DNA of 64,000 bases from Pseudomonadota bacterium (lineage in GTDB: Bacteria; Pseudomonadota; Gammaproteobacteria; Burkholderiales; Sulfuriferulaceae): positions 1 to 64,000 of the forward strand of contig JAJZUW010000007.1 in the NCBI GenBank assembly GCA_021845925.1, read 5' to 3'. The first letter of the stretch is position 1, and each line of letters starts with the position of its first letter. The translations under genes and the position numbers were made by a program. Below, piece after piece: positions 18,728 to 27,118 of the stretch. The notes beneath the pieces were generated by a model that saw nothing but the letters and a program-made list of their open reading frames with translations, did not search any database and was not told where the DNA came from.

Positions 18728-18735
18728 GGTCTGGT

Positions 18736-19998
18736 ATGGTAAGGCAGCAACCCCTGCGCAAACTCATCACACGTGCGGCTGGTCTGGTAGCCGGCGTGCT
18801 TCATGATGGGCGCAATCTGGATCATCTGCTGGCGCGTGAACAGCCGGATGGTCGACCGGCAGTGCAGGATATGGCCTATTCCGTGCTGCGTGAACTGGGA
18901 CGTCTGACAGCGGTGCGCGATCAGGCTTTGAGCCGACCGCTGCGTGACAATCGCGTGGCAGCGCTGCTGCTGGTGGCGCTTCACCTGCTGGATTCGGGGC
19001 GGACGGAGCCGCACGTGGTGGTGAATGAAGCGGTAGCGGCGGCCGGCGATCTGCATGCCTGGGCGCGCGGACTGGTGAATGCGGTGCTGCGCACCGTGCT
19101 GCGCGAAAACCGGCTTGATGCGGAACCGGCAACGCTGGTGGCCAGATGGAATTATCCAGACTGGTGGATTCGACAAATCAGTGTCTCATTTCCGCAACAT
19201 TGGCAAGGCATACTGGCGGCCGGAAATGGTCATCCACCCATGACGTTACGTGTGAACCGGCGCAAGACCACGCCGGCCGACTATCTGGTCGAACTGCAGA
19301 ATGCCGGGATTTCGGCTACGCTGGCAGGAGGGATGGCGGTTCGTCTTGACCATCCGATGCCGGTGGACCGGTTGCCCGGTTTTCTGGCAGGGCAGGTTTC
19401 GGTGCAGGACATGGCTGCACAGCAGGCAGCCCGGTTGCTGGATGTGCATGACGGCATGCGGGTGCTGGATGCATGTGCCGCTCCCGGCGGCAAAACCGGT
19501 CATTTGCTTGAGCTGGCCGATGTCCGCCTGCTGGCACTGGATGCCGACAGCACGCGCCTGCAGCGCGTGCAGGCCAATCTGGACCGGCTTGGCCTGCACG
19601 CACAGTTGATGACGGGCGATGCCGCGGCTCCGCATGACTGGTGGGATGGTGTACCATTCGACCGGATTCTGGCGGATGTTCCCTGTTCGGCTTCCGGCGT
19701 GGTGCGCAGGCACCCCGATATTCGCTGGTTGCGGCGGGAAAGCGACATCGCCGGATTTGCCAGCCAGCAGGCGCGCATTCTGGATGCGCTGTGGGAATGT
19801 CTGGCTTCCGGTGGCAAGTTGCTGTATGTTACCTGCTCGGTATTTGCAGAAGAAAATGGTTCACAGATCAACGGGTTCCTCGTCCGGCACGCGAATGCAA
19901 AACGGTTGCCGCTTGCGCTGGATGGCGACCATGACGGACAGTTGTTGCCGGATGAAACGGGTGACGGATTTTATTATGCCCTGCTGGAAAAAATCTGA
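18736..19998 (+). CDS. rsmB: 16S rRNA (cytosine(967)-C(5))-methyltransferase
   Basis: SAM-dependent methyltransferase of small-subunit rRNA, 420 residues. The start is ATG 18736, eight bases after the TauE-like stop; the frame to 18352 overlaps that gene and is rejected. An N-terminal NusB-like RNA-binding domain (about 1-140, with VVNEAVAAAG) is followed by the Rossmann domain. SAM site VLDACAAPGGKTGH is present. The two m5C cysteines lie in DVPCSASG (C317, release) and YVTCSVFAEEN (C367, nucleophile). It heads rsmB-DUF4390-ntrY-ntrX, an order conserved in betaproteobacteria. Confidence 0.96.
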   Translation: MVRQQPLRKLITRAAGLVAGVLHDGRNLDHLLAREQPDGRPAVQDMAYSVLRELGRLTAVRDQALSRPLRDNRVAALLLVALHLLDSGRTEPHVVVNEAVAAAGDLHAWARGLVNAVLRTVLRENRLDAEPATLVARWNYPDWWIRQISVSFPQHWQGILAAGNGHPPMTLRVNRRKTTPADYLVELQNAGISATLAGGMAVRLDHPMPVDRLPGFLAGQVSVQDMAAQQAARLLDVHDGMRVLDACAAPGGKTGHLLELADVRLLALDADSTRLQRVQANLDRLGLHAQLMTGDAAAPHDWWDGVPFDRILADVPCSASGVVRRHPDIRWLRRESDIAGFASQQARILDALWECLASGGKLLYVTCSVFAEENGSQINGFLVRHANAKRLPLALDGDHDGQLLPDETGDGFYYALLEKI

Positions 19999-20578
19999 AC
20001 GCAAGCCGACCGGAAAGGGTCTCCGGTGGCAACGGGTTTTGCTGTCATGGCTGCTGGTTGCCTGGTTCGGGTTTGCCGGTCCGGCGCAGGCGGATGGCAT
20101 TCGTATTGCCAATGCCGAGTTGCGTCAGGTCAATGACGAATACCAGTTGTTTGCGACGCTGGATGTGGCATTGACCCCTCTGCTGCAGGATGCCGTCAAC
20201 CGGGGCATGTCGCTGTATTTCATCATCGATTTCGATTTTGTCAAACCGCGCTGGTACTGGTTGCCGGAGCAGATGGCGCATGTCTCGCGGGTGGAGCGGC
20301 TGTCTTACAACACCCTGTTACGTCAGTACTTCATTTCCGGCGTGAACGTGCGCACCCGGGCATTCGACCGGCTTGGATCTGCCCTGGCCGCTTTGGGCGA
20401 AATCGATGGCTGGCCGGTCATCGCGCGTGACCGGTTGAGCAAGACCGAGCCCTACCGGGCCACGCTCAGCATGAAACTGGATACCAGCCAGTTGCCGAAA
20501 CCCCTGCAGATCAATGCTATTGCCACTGGTCGCTGGGACCTGGAATCTGCACCGCTGGTCTGGATGATGACCCCGTGA
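19976..20578 (+). CDS. DUF4390 exported protein
   Basis: Predicted periplasmic protein of 200 residues. A lysine/arginine-rich start and a hydrophobic stretch (VLLSWLLVAWFGFAGPAQA) form a signal peptide. The DUF4390 domain follows, with characteristic IRIANAELRQVNDEYQLFA, RGMSLYFIIDFD, SYNTLLRQYFIS and a late WPVIARDRLSKTEPY. Function unknown. The preferred ATG at 19976 overlaps rsmB by 23 bases; a later alternative start cannot be ruled out. The stop overlaps ntrY as GTGA, so it may be a periplasmic accessory of the NtrY sensor. This is inferred from conserved linkage, not shown. Confidence 0.86.
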   Translation: MPCWKKSERKPTGKGLRWQRVLLSWLLVAWFGFAGPAQADGIRIANAELRQVNDEYQLFATLDVALTPLLQDAVNRGMSLYFIIDFDFVKPRWYWLPEQMAHVSRVERLSYNTLLRQYFISGVNVRTRAFDRLGSALAALGEIDGWPVIARDRLSKTEPYRATLSMKLDTSQLPKPLQINAIATGRWDLESAPLVWMMTP

Positions 20579-22716
20579 AATACCTGGTCCTGACCAGTTT
20601 CATCGCGGTCGTCGGACTGGTGCTTGTCCTGTCGGGAGCCAGCTCCAACAGTGATTTTTTTGCCAGGGACTTTTCCGTGCTGCTGTACGGAACGGGGTTG
20701 CTCATTCTGGGCATGGCCACGCTGATTGTGTATCAGGTGGTGCAATTGCGCCGCCGCATCCGTTCGGGCATGTTTGGCGCCAAACTGACGGTCCGCCTGT
20801 TGCTGGTGTTTGGCGGCATGGCGCTGGTGCCGGGCACGGTGGTGTATGTCGTGTCCGTGCAGTTCATGGCGCGCAGCATTGAATCCTGGTTTGATGTCCG
20901 TGTCGACCGTGCGCTGCAAAGCGGACTGAATCTGGGCCAGACTGCGCTGGACAATCTGCAGCACGATGTCAGCGGTATTGCCGGATCGATGGCGCAGCGG
21001 CTTGCCGAGGAGCCTGCGGCCAGGCAGGCGGGGGAACTCAACGTCCTGCGCGAGCTGTATGGCATCCAGCAGGCGGCCATTTTTTCCGAACGTGGCAGTC
21101 TGCTGTCGTTTTCGGGTGGCGATGGCACCACCAGTCTGCCGCAGCCACCAGACAGCCGGATACTGGCCAAGGTGCGTCAGCAGCATGTCTATTCCCACAT
21201 CGACTCCGGCCCGCAGGGAATGATGATCCGTGTTGTGGTGCCGGTGAATGTCCTGTCGCTGACCGAAACCCTGCGCGTGCTGCAACTGGTCCAGCCAGTG
21301 CCGGCACGCCTGGCTGCCGATGCGGAAGCCGTTCGGTCGGCGTATCAGGATTATCAGGGCCTGTCGTTGTCGCGAGTCGGACTCAAGCGGTTGTATGGCA
21401 TGACCCTGACCCTGACCACGCTGTTGACATTGCTGACGACCGTGGTCGTCGCATTTCTGGTCAGCGAGCAGATATCCGCCCCCCTGCGCGCCCTGGTGCG
21501 CGGGACCAGGGCCGTCGCGCAGGGGGATTTCAGACAGATGCACGCAGTCAGCAGCCGGGATGAGCTGGGTATGCTGACCCAGTCGTTCAACCGGATGATC
21601 CGCCAGCTGGCCGATGCCCGCAATGTGGCGGAAGAGCGGCGCACCCAGCTGGAAAAATCGCATACTTATCTGGAAACCGTGCTGGCCAGTCTGACATCCG
21701 GCGTGATAACGTTTGACGAACAGATGCGCGTACGCGGCGTCAATCCGGCAGCAGAACACATGTTAGGTGTGGCGCCGGAAAGTCTGACCGGCCTGCTGTT
21801 GCTGCAATGGTCTCACGTTGCCCCCGGACTGGCCGATCTGGCCAACCTGGTGCGCGAGCGGTTTCATGAGCCGGCGGATGGCGAGTGGCAGCGCCAGGTC
21901 GAACTGGAGATTGCCGGAGTCCGGCATACCCTGCTCGTACGTGGAACGCGCTTGCCCAGAGGGATGGACAGTGGTTTTGTGCTGGTGCTGGATGACATCA
22001 CCGGCCTGTTGCGCGCCCAGCGCGATGCCGCCTGGGGTGAAGTGGCCCGCCGGCTGGCGCATGAGATCAAGAATCCGCTGACGCCGATCCAGCTGTCTGC
22101 CGAACGTCTGGAACACAAGCTGGGCGAGCGGTTGTCGCCAGCCGATGCAGATACGCTGCACCGGGCAACACGGACGATCGTCAACCAGGTGTCGGCCATG
22201 AAGGACATGGTGAATGCTTTTGCTGAATATGCCCGCACGCCACGGGCTGAAATGCAGACAGTCAACCTGAACAGCCTGGTGCGCGAGGTGATGGAGCTGT
22301 ATGGTCATGAACCGACCATCCATTTGTTGCTGACAGAGGATTTGCCGATGGTGAGCGGGGACCCGCGTCTGTTGCGCCAGGTGATTCACAATCTGTTGCA
22401 AAATGCTCAGGATGCCCTGTCTGATCACCCCGCGCCGCGCATTGACGTGGCAACGCACGTGGATGGGACAATGGTGGAGCTGACCGTGCGCGACAATGGC
22501 AGCGGCCTGTCTGCCCAGGTGCGCGACCGGTTGTTTGAGCCTTATGCCACCACCAAGGCCAAGGGAACCGGACTGGGGCTTGCGATCGTCAAGAAAATTG
22601 TGGAGGAACACCATGGCAGCATCCTGCTGGATAATGTAGAAGAAGGTGGCGTGGTGGCACGGGTGCGCCTGAACCGGGCGCAGCAATGGCAGGAACAAGA
22701 ACAACGGGTGATGTGA
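20575..22716 (+). CDS. ntrY: NtrY-like membrane sensor histidine kinase
   Basis: Sensor kinase of 713 residues starting at GTG in a GTGA overlap with the DUF4390 gene. Order of parts: three or four N-terminal membrane helices around a periplasmic region (about 1-300), HAMP (starting near APLRALVRGTRAVAQGD), PAS (about 355-460), HisKA with H496 in RRLAHEIKNPLTP, and HATPase with N-box NLLQNAQDAL, G1 box VRDNGSGL and G2 GTGLGLAIVKK. This matches NtrY of the NtrYX system, linked in other bacteria to nitrogen metabolism, redox or envelope stress. The ligand here is unknown. It is followed by its regulator as TGATG. Confidence 0.92.
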   Translation: MKYLVLTSFIAVVGLVLVLSGASSNSDFFARDFSVLLYGTGLLILGMATLIVYQVVQLRRRIRSGMFGAKLTVRLLLVFGGMALVPGTVVYVVSVQFMARSIESWFDVRVDRALQSGLNLGQTALDNLQHDVSGIAGSMAQRLAEEPAARQAGELNVLRELYGIQQAAIFSERGSLLSFSGGDGTTSLPQPPDSRILAKVRQQHVYSHIDSGPQGMMIRVVVPVNVLSLTETLRVLQLVQPVPARLAADAEAVRSAYQDYQGLSLSRVGLKRLYGMTLTLTTLLTLLTTVVVAFLVSEQISAPLRALVRGTRAVAQGDFRQMHAVSSRDELGMLTQSFNRMIRQLADARNVAEERRTQLEKSHTYLETVLASLTSGVITFDEQMRVRGVNPAAEHMLGVAPESLTGLLLLQWSHVAPGLADLANLVRERFHEPADGEWQRQVELEIAGVRHTLLVRGTRLPRGMDSGFVLVLDDITGLLRAQRDAAWGEVARRLAHEIKNPLTPIQLSAERLEHKLGERLSPADADTLHRATRTIVNQVSAMKDMVNAFAEYARTPRAEMQTVNLNSLVREVMELYGHEPTIHLLLTEDLPMVSGDPRLLRQVIHNLLQNAQDALSDHPAPRIDVATHVDGTMVELTVRDNGSGLSAQVRDRLFEPYATTKAKGTGLGLAIVKKIVEEHHGSILLDNVEEGGVVARVRLNRAQQWQEQEQRVM

Positions 22717-23360
22717 TGGGCAAGGATATTCTGATCGTTGATGATGAAATTGGCATTCGTGAATTGTTGTCTGAAATCCTGATGGATGAAGGCTATGATG
22801 TGGTCCTGGCCGAAAGCGCCGTCGAGGCCCGCCAGTTCCGCCACAAATCCCGGCCGGATCTGGTGCTGCTGGATATCTGGATGCCGGAAATCGATGGCAT
22901 CAGCCTGCTGAAAACCTGGAAGGACAGTGGCGAACTGGATATGCCGGTTGTCATGATGTCAGGACACGGCACAATCGATACTGCCGTTGAAGCCATGCGG
23001 ATTGGTGCGGTCGGATTTCTTGAAAAACCCATTGCCCTGAAAAAACTGCTCGAAGGTGTGGCGAATGGCTTGCGCGCGTCGCCCGGAATTCAGACAGCAC
23101 CGGCCGCCGCAGCGATGTCCGCAGCCGGCGAGAGCGAGGAAAGCGCCAGCGAGCCGCATCTGGTGGTCCCGCTCAATCTGCCGTTGCGGGAGGCGCGCGA
23201 TCTGTTCGAACGGCGCTATTTCGAGTGGCTGATCGAACAGACGGAAGGCAACATGAGCCGCGCCGCCGATCTTGCCGGTGTCGAGCGCACTCACCTGTAC
23301 CGCAAGCTGAAGCAGCTTGGCGTGCATGTTGGCAAACGTGGATTGCAGGAGGAAGCATGA
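22716..23360 (+). CDS. ntrX: NtrX-like response regulator lacking the AAA+ domain
   Basis: Response regulator of 214 residues, partner of the upstream NtrY (TGATG overlap). The receiver domain (1-120) has D9, D10, phospho-acceptor D53 in LLDIWMPEIDG, and the lysine in EKPIALKK. An alanine/glutamate-rich linker (about 128-155) leads directly to a Fis-type helix-turn-helix (about 170-207, with NMSRAADLAGVERTHLYRKL). Classical NtrX has a ~240-residue sigma-54-binding AAA+ ATPase domain between these parts; it is absent and no frameshift is evident. It therefore probably acts without sigma-54. The stop overlaps metZ as ATGA. Confidence 0.9.
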   Translation: MGKDILIVDDEIGIRELLSEILMDEGYDVVLAESAVEARQFRHKSRPDLVLLDIWMPEIDGISLLKTWKDSGELDMPVVMMSGHGTIDTAVEAMRIGAVGFLEKPIALKKLLEGVANGLRASPGIQTAPAAAAMSAAGESEESASEPHLVVPLNLPLREARDLFERRYFEWLIEQTEGNMSRAADLAGVERTHLYRKLKQLGVHVGKRGLQEEA

Positions 23361-24562
23361 GCGATACGTTCGATCCGGATGCCCTCGACCCAAAGACCCT
23401 CGACCCGCAGACCCTGGCGGTCAGGGCCGGTAGCTGGCGCAGTGAAATGGCTGAACACAGCGAAGCCATTTTCCTGACTTCCAGTTATGTGTTCGCCAGT
23501 GCCGCCGAAGCGGCAGCCCGGTTCTCTGGCGCCGAGCCGGGTCATGTGTACAGCAGGGTCAGCAATCCCGGCGTGGCGATGTTCGAGAACCGACTGGCCG
23601 CCATCGAGGGCGCGCAACGCTGTCTGGCAACTTCTTCGGGCATGTCGGCCATCCTGTCGGCCATCATGGGACTGCTTTCGGCCGGTGATCATGTGGTGGC
23701 TTCACGTTCGCTGTTCGGTTCGACCATGCAGCTTCTAAGCCAGATATTGCCCCGTTTCGGCATCCAGACCACATTTGTGTCAGCCACGGACGCGGCGGAA
23801 TGGCAGGCAGCCGTGCGTCCGGAAACCCGCCTGCTGTTTGTCGAATCTCCATCCAATCCGCAGATTGAGCTGTCCGACATTGCTGCCTTGTCAGGAATGG
23901 CGCATCAGGCAGGTGCCTGGCTGATGGTGGATAACAGTTTCTGTTCGCCGGCTCTGCAACGTCCGCTGGTGCTGGGAGCCGACCTGGTGGTCTATTCGGC
24001 GACCAAATATCTGGATGGACAGGGGCGTGTGCTGGGTGGCGCGATTCTCGGCGGTGATGAACTGCTGACGCGCATCCACACCTTCATGCGTTCGGCTGGT
24101 CCGGCCCTGAGCCCGTTCAATGCCTGGATTCTGCTCAAAGGGCTGGAGACGCTCGATTTGCGCATGCAGGCGCATTCTGCCAATGCTCTGGCGGTTGCTG
24201 AATGGTTGTCTGCGCAGCCGGCCGTCACGTCGGTCCGTTATCCGGGGCTGGCCAGTCATCCTCAGCATGAATTGGCCCTGCGCCAGCAGCGTACGGGTGG
24301 GGCAATGATTGCTTTCGAAGTCCGTGGTGGGCGCGAAGCGGCCTGGAAAGTGGTTGATGCGACGCGACTGATTTCAATTACCGCCAATCTGGGCGATACA
24401 CGCACCACCATCACCCATCCTGCCACCACGACCCACGGTCGTATCACGCCGGAACAGCGCGCGGCAGCTGGCGTCACCGATGGCATGCTGCGTCTGGCGA
24501 TCGGGCTGGAATCACCGCGCGACATCTGCGCGGATCTGGCGCGCGGCCTGGTGGCCTGCTGA
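23357..24562 (+). CDS. metZ: O-succinylhomoserine sulfhydrylase
   Basis: PLP enzyme that makes homocysteine from O-succinylhomoserine and sulfide, 401 residues. It starts at ATG 23357 after AGGAGGAAGC, overlapping ntrX as ATGA. The N-terminus has a short internal repeat (LDPKTLDPQTL) before the Cys/Met-metabolism fold begins at LAVRAGSWRSEMAEH. PLP lysine K217 lies in SATKYLDGQGRVLGG. The phosphate-binding SSGMSAI and the C-terminal GDTRTTITHPATTTH are typical of MetZ rather than MetB or MetC. Substrate choice within the family is by similarity. It converges on lpxH with a seven-base gap. Confidence 0.92.
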   Translation: MSDTFDPDALDPKTLDPQTLAVRAGSWRSEMAEHSEAIFLTSSYVFASAAEAAARFSGAEPGHVYSRVSNPGVAMFENRLAAIEGAQRCLATSSGMSAILSAIMGLLSAGDHVVASRSLFGSTMQLLSQILPRFGIQTTFVSATDAAEWQAAVRPETRLLFVESPSNPQIELSDIAALSGMAHQAGAWLMVDNSFCSPALQRPLVLGADLVVYSATKYLDGQGRVLGGAILGGDELLTRIHTFMRSAGPALSPFNAWILLKGLETLDLRMQAHSANALAVAEWLSAQPAVTSVRYPGLASHPQHELALRQQRTGGAMIAFEVRGGREAAWKVVDATRLISITANLGDTRTTITHPATTTHGRITPEQRAAAGVTDGMLRLAIGLESPRDICADLARGLVAC

Positions 24563-24569
24563 TCTGTCG

Positions 24570-25340
24570 TCAGGCTGTCCTGGCAAAATCGATCGGGCCG
24601 GCGAAATCTTCATACTGGCATGACTGTGCGGTACAACGCAGCCATCCGGTCCGGTCCGGTCGCCAGTCCGGTAGAACCCAGCGCTCGCACAGATGGCCAT
24701 CCAGCGCGGTCTGGTGCAGCATCGGGCGATGCGTATGGCCGTGAATCAAGCGGGGATATCCCTGACTGCGCAGCACCGTGGCGACGGCATCGGCGTTGAT
24801 ATCCATGATCTCGTCTGTCTTGTCGCGCTGTGCAGCCTGGCTTTGCGCGCGCGCATCCTTTGCCATGGCAATCCGTTCAGCCAGTGAGCGGGACAGGAAA
24901 TGCTGCTGCCACAACGGATTGCGGACTTGCTGGCGAAACGCCATGTAACCGGTATCGTCGGTACACAGGCTGTCGCCATGCATCAGCAGGGTGCTGGTGC
25001 CATGCAGATCCACCAGTGTCGGGTCATCCAGCAAGGTCATGGCGCAGCTTGCGGCAAATGACTGGCCGATCAGGAAATCGCGGTTGCCATGCATGAAATA
25101 CAGCCGGGTTCCGCTATCCGCCAGTCTGGCAAATGCGTTGCACACTCCGGTGTGCAGTGGATCTGCCAGCGTGTCGTCACCCAGCCAGACCTCGAACAGA
25201 TCGCCCAGTACATACAGTGCGTGCGCACCGGGAGCCACCTGGTCCAGAAACCGGTACAGGTGTTCCACCAGTGCCGGTTCTGTCCTGCTCAGGTGCAGGT
25301 CGGATATCAGCAGGCTGAAAGGCTGGCTGGATGATGTCAT
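24570..25340 (-). CDS. lpxH: UDP-2,3-diacylglucosamine diphosphatase
   Basis: Cytoplasmic-face metallophosphatase that makes lipid X from UDP-diacylglucosamine in lipid A synthesis, 256 residues. The ATG at 25340 overlaps the ppiB stop as TGATG; a GTG one codon earlier is less likely. Metal-ligand motifs of the calcineurin-like fold are present: SDLHLS, GDLFEVWLGDD, GNRDFLIG, HGDSLCTDD and HGHTHRP. It is translated with ppiB, a pairing common in proteobacteria. Presence of lpxH supports a Gram-negative with lipid A. Confidence 0.96.
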   Translation of the reverse strand: MTSSSQPFSLLISDLHLSRTEPALVEHLYRFLDQVAPGAHALYVLGDLFEVWLGDDTLADPLHTGVCNAFARLADSGTRLYFMHGNRDFLIGQSFAASCAMTLLDDPTLVDLHGTSTLLMHGDSLCTDDTGYMAFRQQVRNPLWQQHFLSRSLAERIAMAKDARAQSQAAQRDKTDEIMDINADAVATVLRSQGYPRLIHGHTHRPMLHQTALDGHLCERWVLPDWRPDRTGWLRCTAQSCQYEDFAGPIDFARTA

Positions 25341-25834
25341 CACTCGGTGATTTCGGCGCGTTCGATGATGACGTCTTCTACCGGCACATCCTGGTGACCG
25401 GAGCGGTTGCCGGTCTTGACACCCTTGATCCGGTCAACCACATCCTGACCTTCCACCACCTTGCCAAAGACGCAGTAACCATACCCCTGCAAGGTCGGTG
25501 CGCTGTGGTTGAGGAAGCCATTGTCCTTGACGTTGATGAAAAATTGCGCGGTTGCCGAATGCGGGTCGGATGTGCGTGCCATGGCAATGGTGTAGCGCTG
25601 GTTGGCAAGGCCGTTGCCCGCTTCATTGGTGATCGGTGCGTCGGTGGGCTTCTGTTTCATGCCGGGTTCAAAACCACCACCCTGGATCATGAAGCCGTCG
25701 ATGACCCGGTGAAAAATGGTGTTGTCGTAGAATCCCTTGCTGACATAGGACAGGAAATTGGCGACGGTGGCGGGCGCCTTTTCCGCATCGAGTTCCAGGG
25801 TGATGGTGCCGTGGTTGGTATGAAGTTTGACCAT
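25340..25834 (-). CDS. ppiB: Peptidyl-prolyl cis-trans isomerase B (cyclophilin)
   Basis: Cytoplasmic cyclophilin of 164 residues with no signal peptide. Active-site elements are visible: the catalytic arginine in [35 protein letters not shown] and [15 protein letters not shown]. It catalyses proline isomerisation in folding proteins. The gene follows the L,D-transpeptidase gene by 48 bases and overlaps lpxH, so it is likely part of a leftward unit TPR gene - L,D-transpeptidase - ppiB - lpxH. Confidence 0.96.
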   Translation of the reverse strand: MVKLHTNHGTITLELDAEKAPATVANFLSYVSKGFYDNTIFHRVIDGFMIQGGGFEPGMKQKPTDAPITNEAGNGLANQRYTIAMARTSDPHSATAQFFINVKDNGFLNHSAPTLQGYGYCVFGKVVEGQDVVDRIKGVKTGNRSGHQDVPVEDVIIERAEITE

Positions 25835-25882
25835 GATCTTTCTTTCGGGCTGGTGGTGGAAGGATAAATCCGGCGTGCCGGA

Positions 25883-27118
25883 TCAGACGCCGTTTTCAGC
25901 AATGATTTTCCAGTGATCGTCCTGCTGGATCCAGTACTGGTGCTTGTGCATCTGATTGTTGAGATTGTTGCTGCGGTAATCCTGGACGAAATCGGCCATC
26001 AGCATTCGCTGCGACCCCGGATACTCGAACAGGCTGAGATTGTCCAGGTTGACCTTGATCCAGCTTTTGGTCTGGTTGACGCGGCGTTTGTTGGCTGCCC
26101 AGTTGCCAAACGGTGTCCCGTCGGCCGTGAACTGGCTGGCATATTCGGACAGATAGCGATTGGTGTCGAGGCTTTCCCAGTCATTCTGCCATTGATGCAG
26201 CATGTTCAGCGCCGCTGTCCGCCGCTTGTCGAGGTGGTCTTTGTCCACCCAGCGGATGCGATCTGTGATCACCACGATGGTGTTGCCTGGTGTCAGGTAC
26301 TGGGCGAGGCTGTCGAGATCATTGTTGGTCAGCACGACACAGCCATCACTGGCATGGGGAGGCCGACTGTAAGTGCCGCTGAATGTGCCGTGCAGCCAGA
26401 TGCCATGACCTCCGATGCCCTGCATGTGATCCCAGTCATTGGGAAAGCTGAGCGGGAATGCCTGCGGACCATATGTGTCCGGCAATTTTTTGCCGGACAG
26501 ATGGCCGGTGATCGAATAGACGCCCAGCGGCGTGCGTTCATCGCCTTCTCGGGCCTTGCCTGCACCCTTGCGCCCGATGGTCACGTAGAAATCGGCCAGA
26601 TAGTGCAGCCCGCCCGGCTGGTTGGCAAACACATACAGGCGCGATTTCTCGGTGTCTACAATCAGGGCAGTGTGAATGCTGGTGGACAATTGCAGGATCT
26701 GTTCCGGATACTGACCGGCGGGTGGAGGCGCCAGCAGGCTGTCCAGCCGGGCGCGCGCTTCTTCGCGCAGGCTGTCCAGGGCGGGTGTATGCAGATTGGT
26801 ATTGCCGATCGTATCCAGTGTCTGGGCGTGCGCCAGCAGAAGATCGCCACGAATCAGCTGTGCCAGGCGGAAATCCGGCTGAATGCGCAGCAAGGCTTCA
26901 ATCTGGTGCAGGGCGGCATCCAGTTGTCCGGCACGCATGGCATCCATGGCATCGGCGAGCAGTTTTTCGTCGCGGTCCAGCTTGCGCAACCATGTCTGGT
27001 CATGGGCAAGGGCGAGATCATCCGCCAGTGATTCCGGCAGACAGACCAGGCTGGTTGCCAGGATCAGCGCAAGCAGGATGACACGGCGCAGTGCGTGCCT
27101 GGAACCGTGGTGTTTCAA
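25883..27118 (-). CDS. L,D-transpeptidase (YkuD domain) with C-terminal Cds6/NTF2-like domain
   Basis: Exported peptidoglycan enzyme of about 411 residues. The best start is TTG 27118, overlapping the upstream stop as TTGA and giving a textbook signal peptide (KHHGSRHALRRVILLALILA); GTG 27145 is the longer option. A helical TPR-like part (about 30-130) precedes the YkuD domain. Catalytic residues are in GIGGHGIWLHG and HASDGCVVL (C260). The C-terminal ~110 residues form an NTF2-like domain with W-W-Y spacing, FVQDYRS and WKIIAENGV. It could cross-link wall peptides or attach proteins. The adjacent gene carries the same type of C-terminal domain. Confidence 0.87.
   Translation of the reverse strand: MKHHGSRHALRRVILLALILATSLVCLPESLADDLALAHDQTWLRKLDRDEKLLADAMDAMRAGQLDAALHQIEALLRIQPDFRLAQLIRGDLLLAHAQTLDTIGNTNLHTPALDSLREEARARLDSLLAPPPAGQYPEQILQLSTSIHTALIVDTEKSRLYVFANQPGGLHYLADFYVTIGRKGAGKAREGDERTPLGVYSITGHLSGKKLPDTYGPQAFPLSFPNDWDHMQGIGGHGIWLHGTFSGTYSRPPHASDGCVVLTNNDLDSLAQYLTPGNTIVVITDRIRWVDKDHLDKRRTAALNMLHQWQNDWESLDTNRYLSEYASQFTADGTPFGNWAANKRRVNQTKSWIKVNLDNLSLFEYPGSQRMLMADFVQDYRSNNLNNQMHKHQYWIQQDDHWKIIAENGV

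Noticed and set aside
20452-21759. 435-codon frame antisense to ntrY
   Set aside because: Shadow of the GC-rich ntrY reading frame; His/Gln/Arg-rich composition, no start context, and ntrY has complete kinase motifs.
25913-27031. 372-codon frame antisense to the L,D-transpeptidase gene
   Set aside because: The minus-strand protein has a signal peptide and a complete YkuD active site; the plus-strand frame has neither start signal nor motif.
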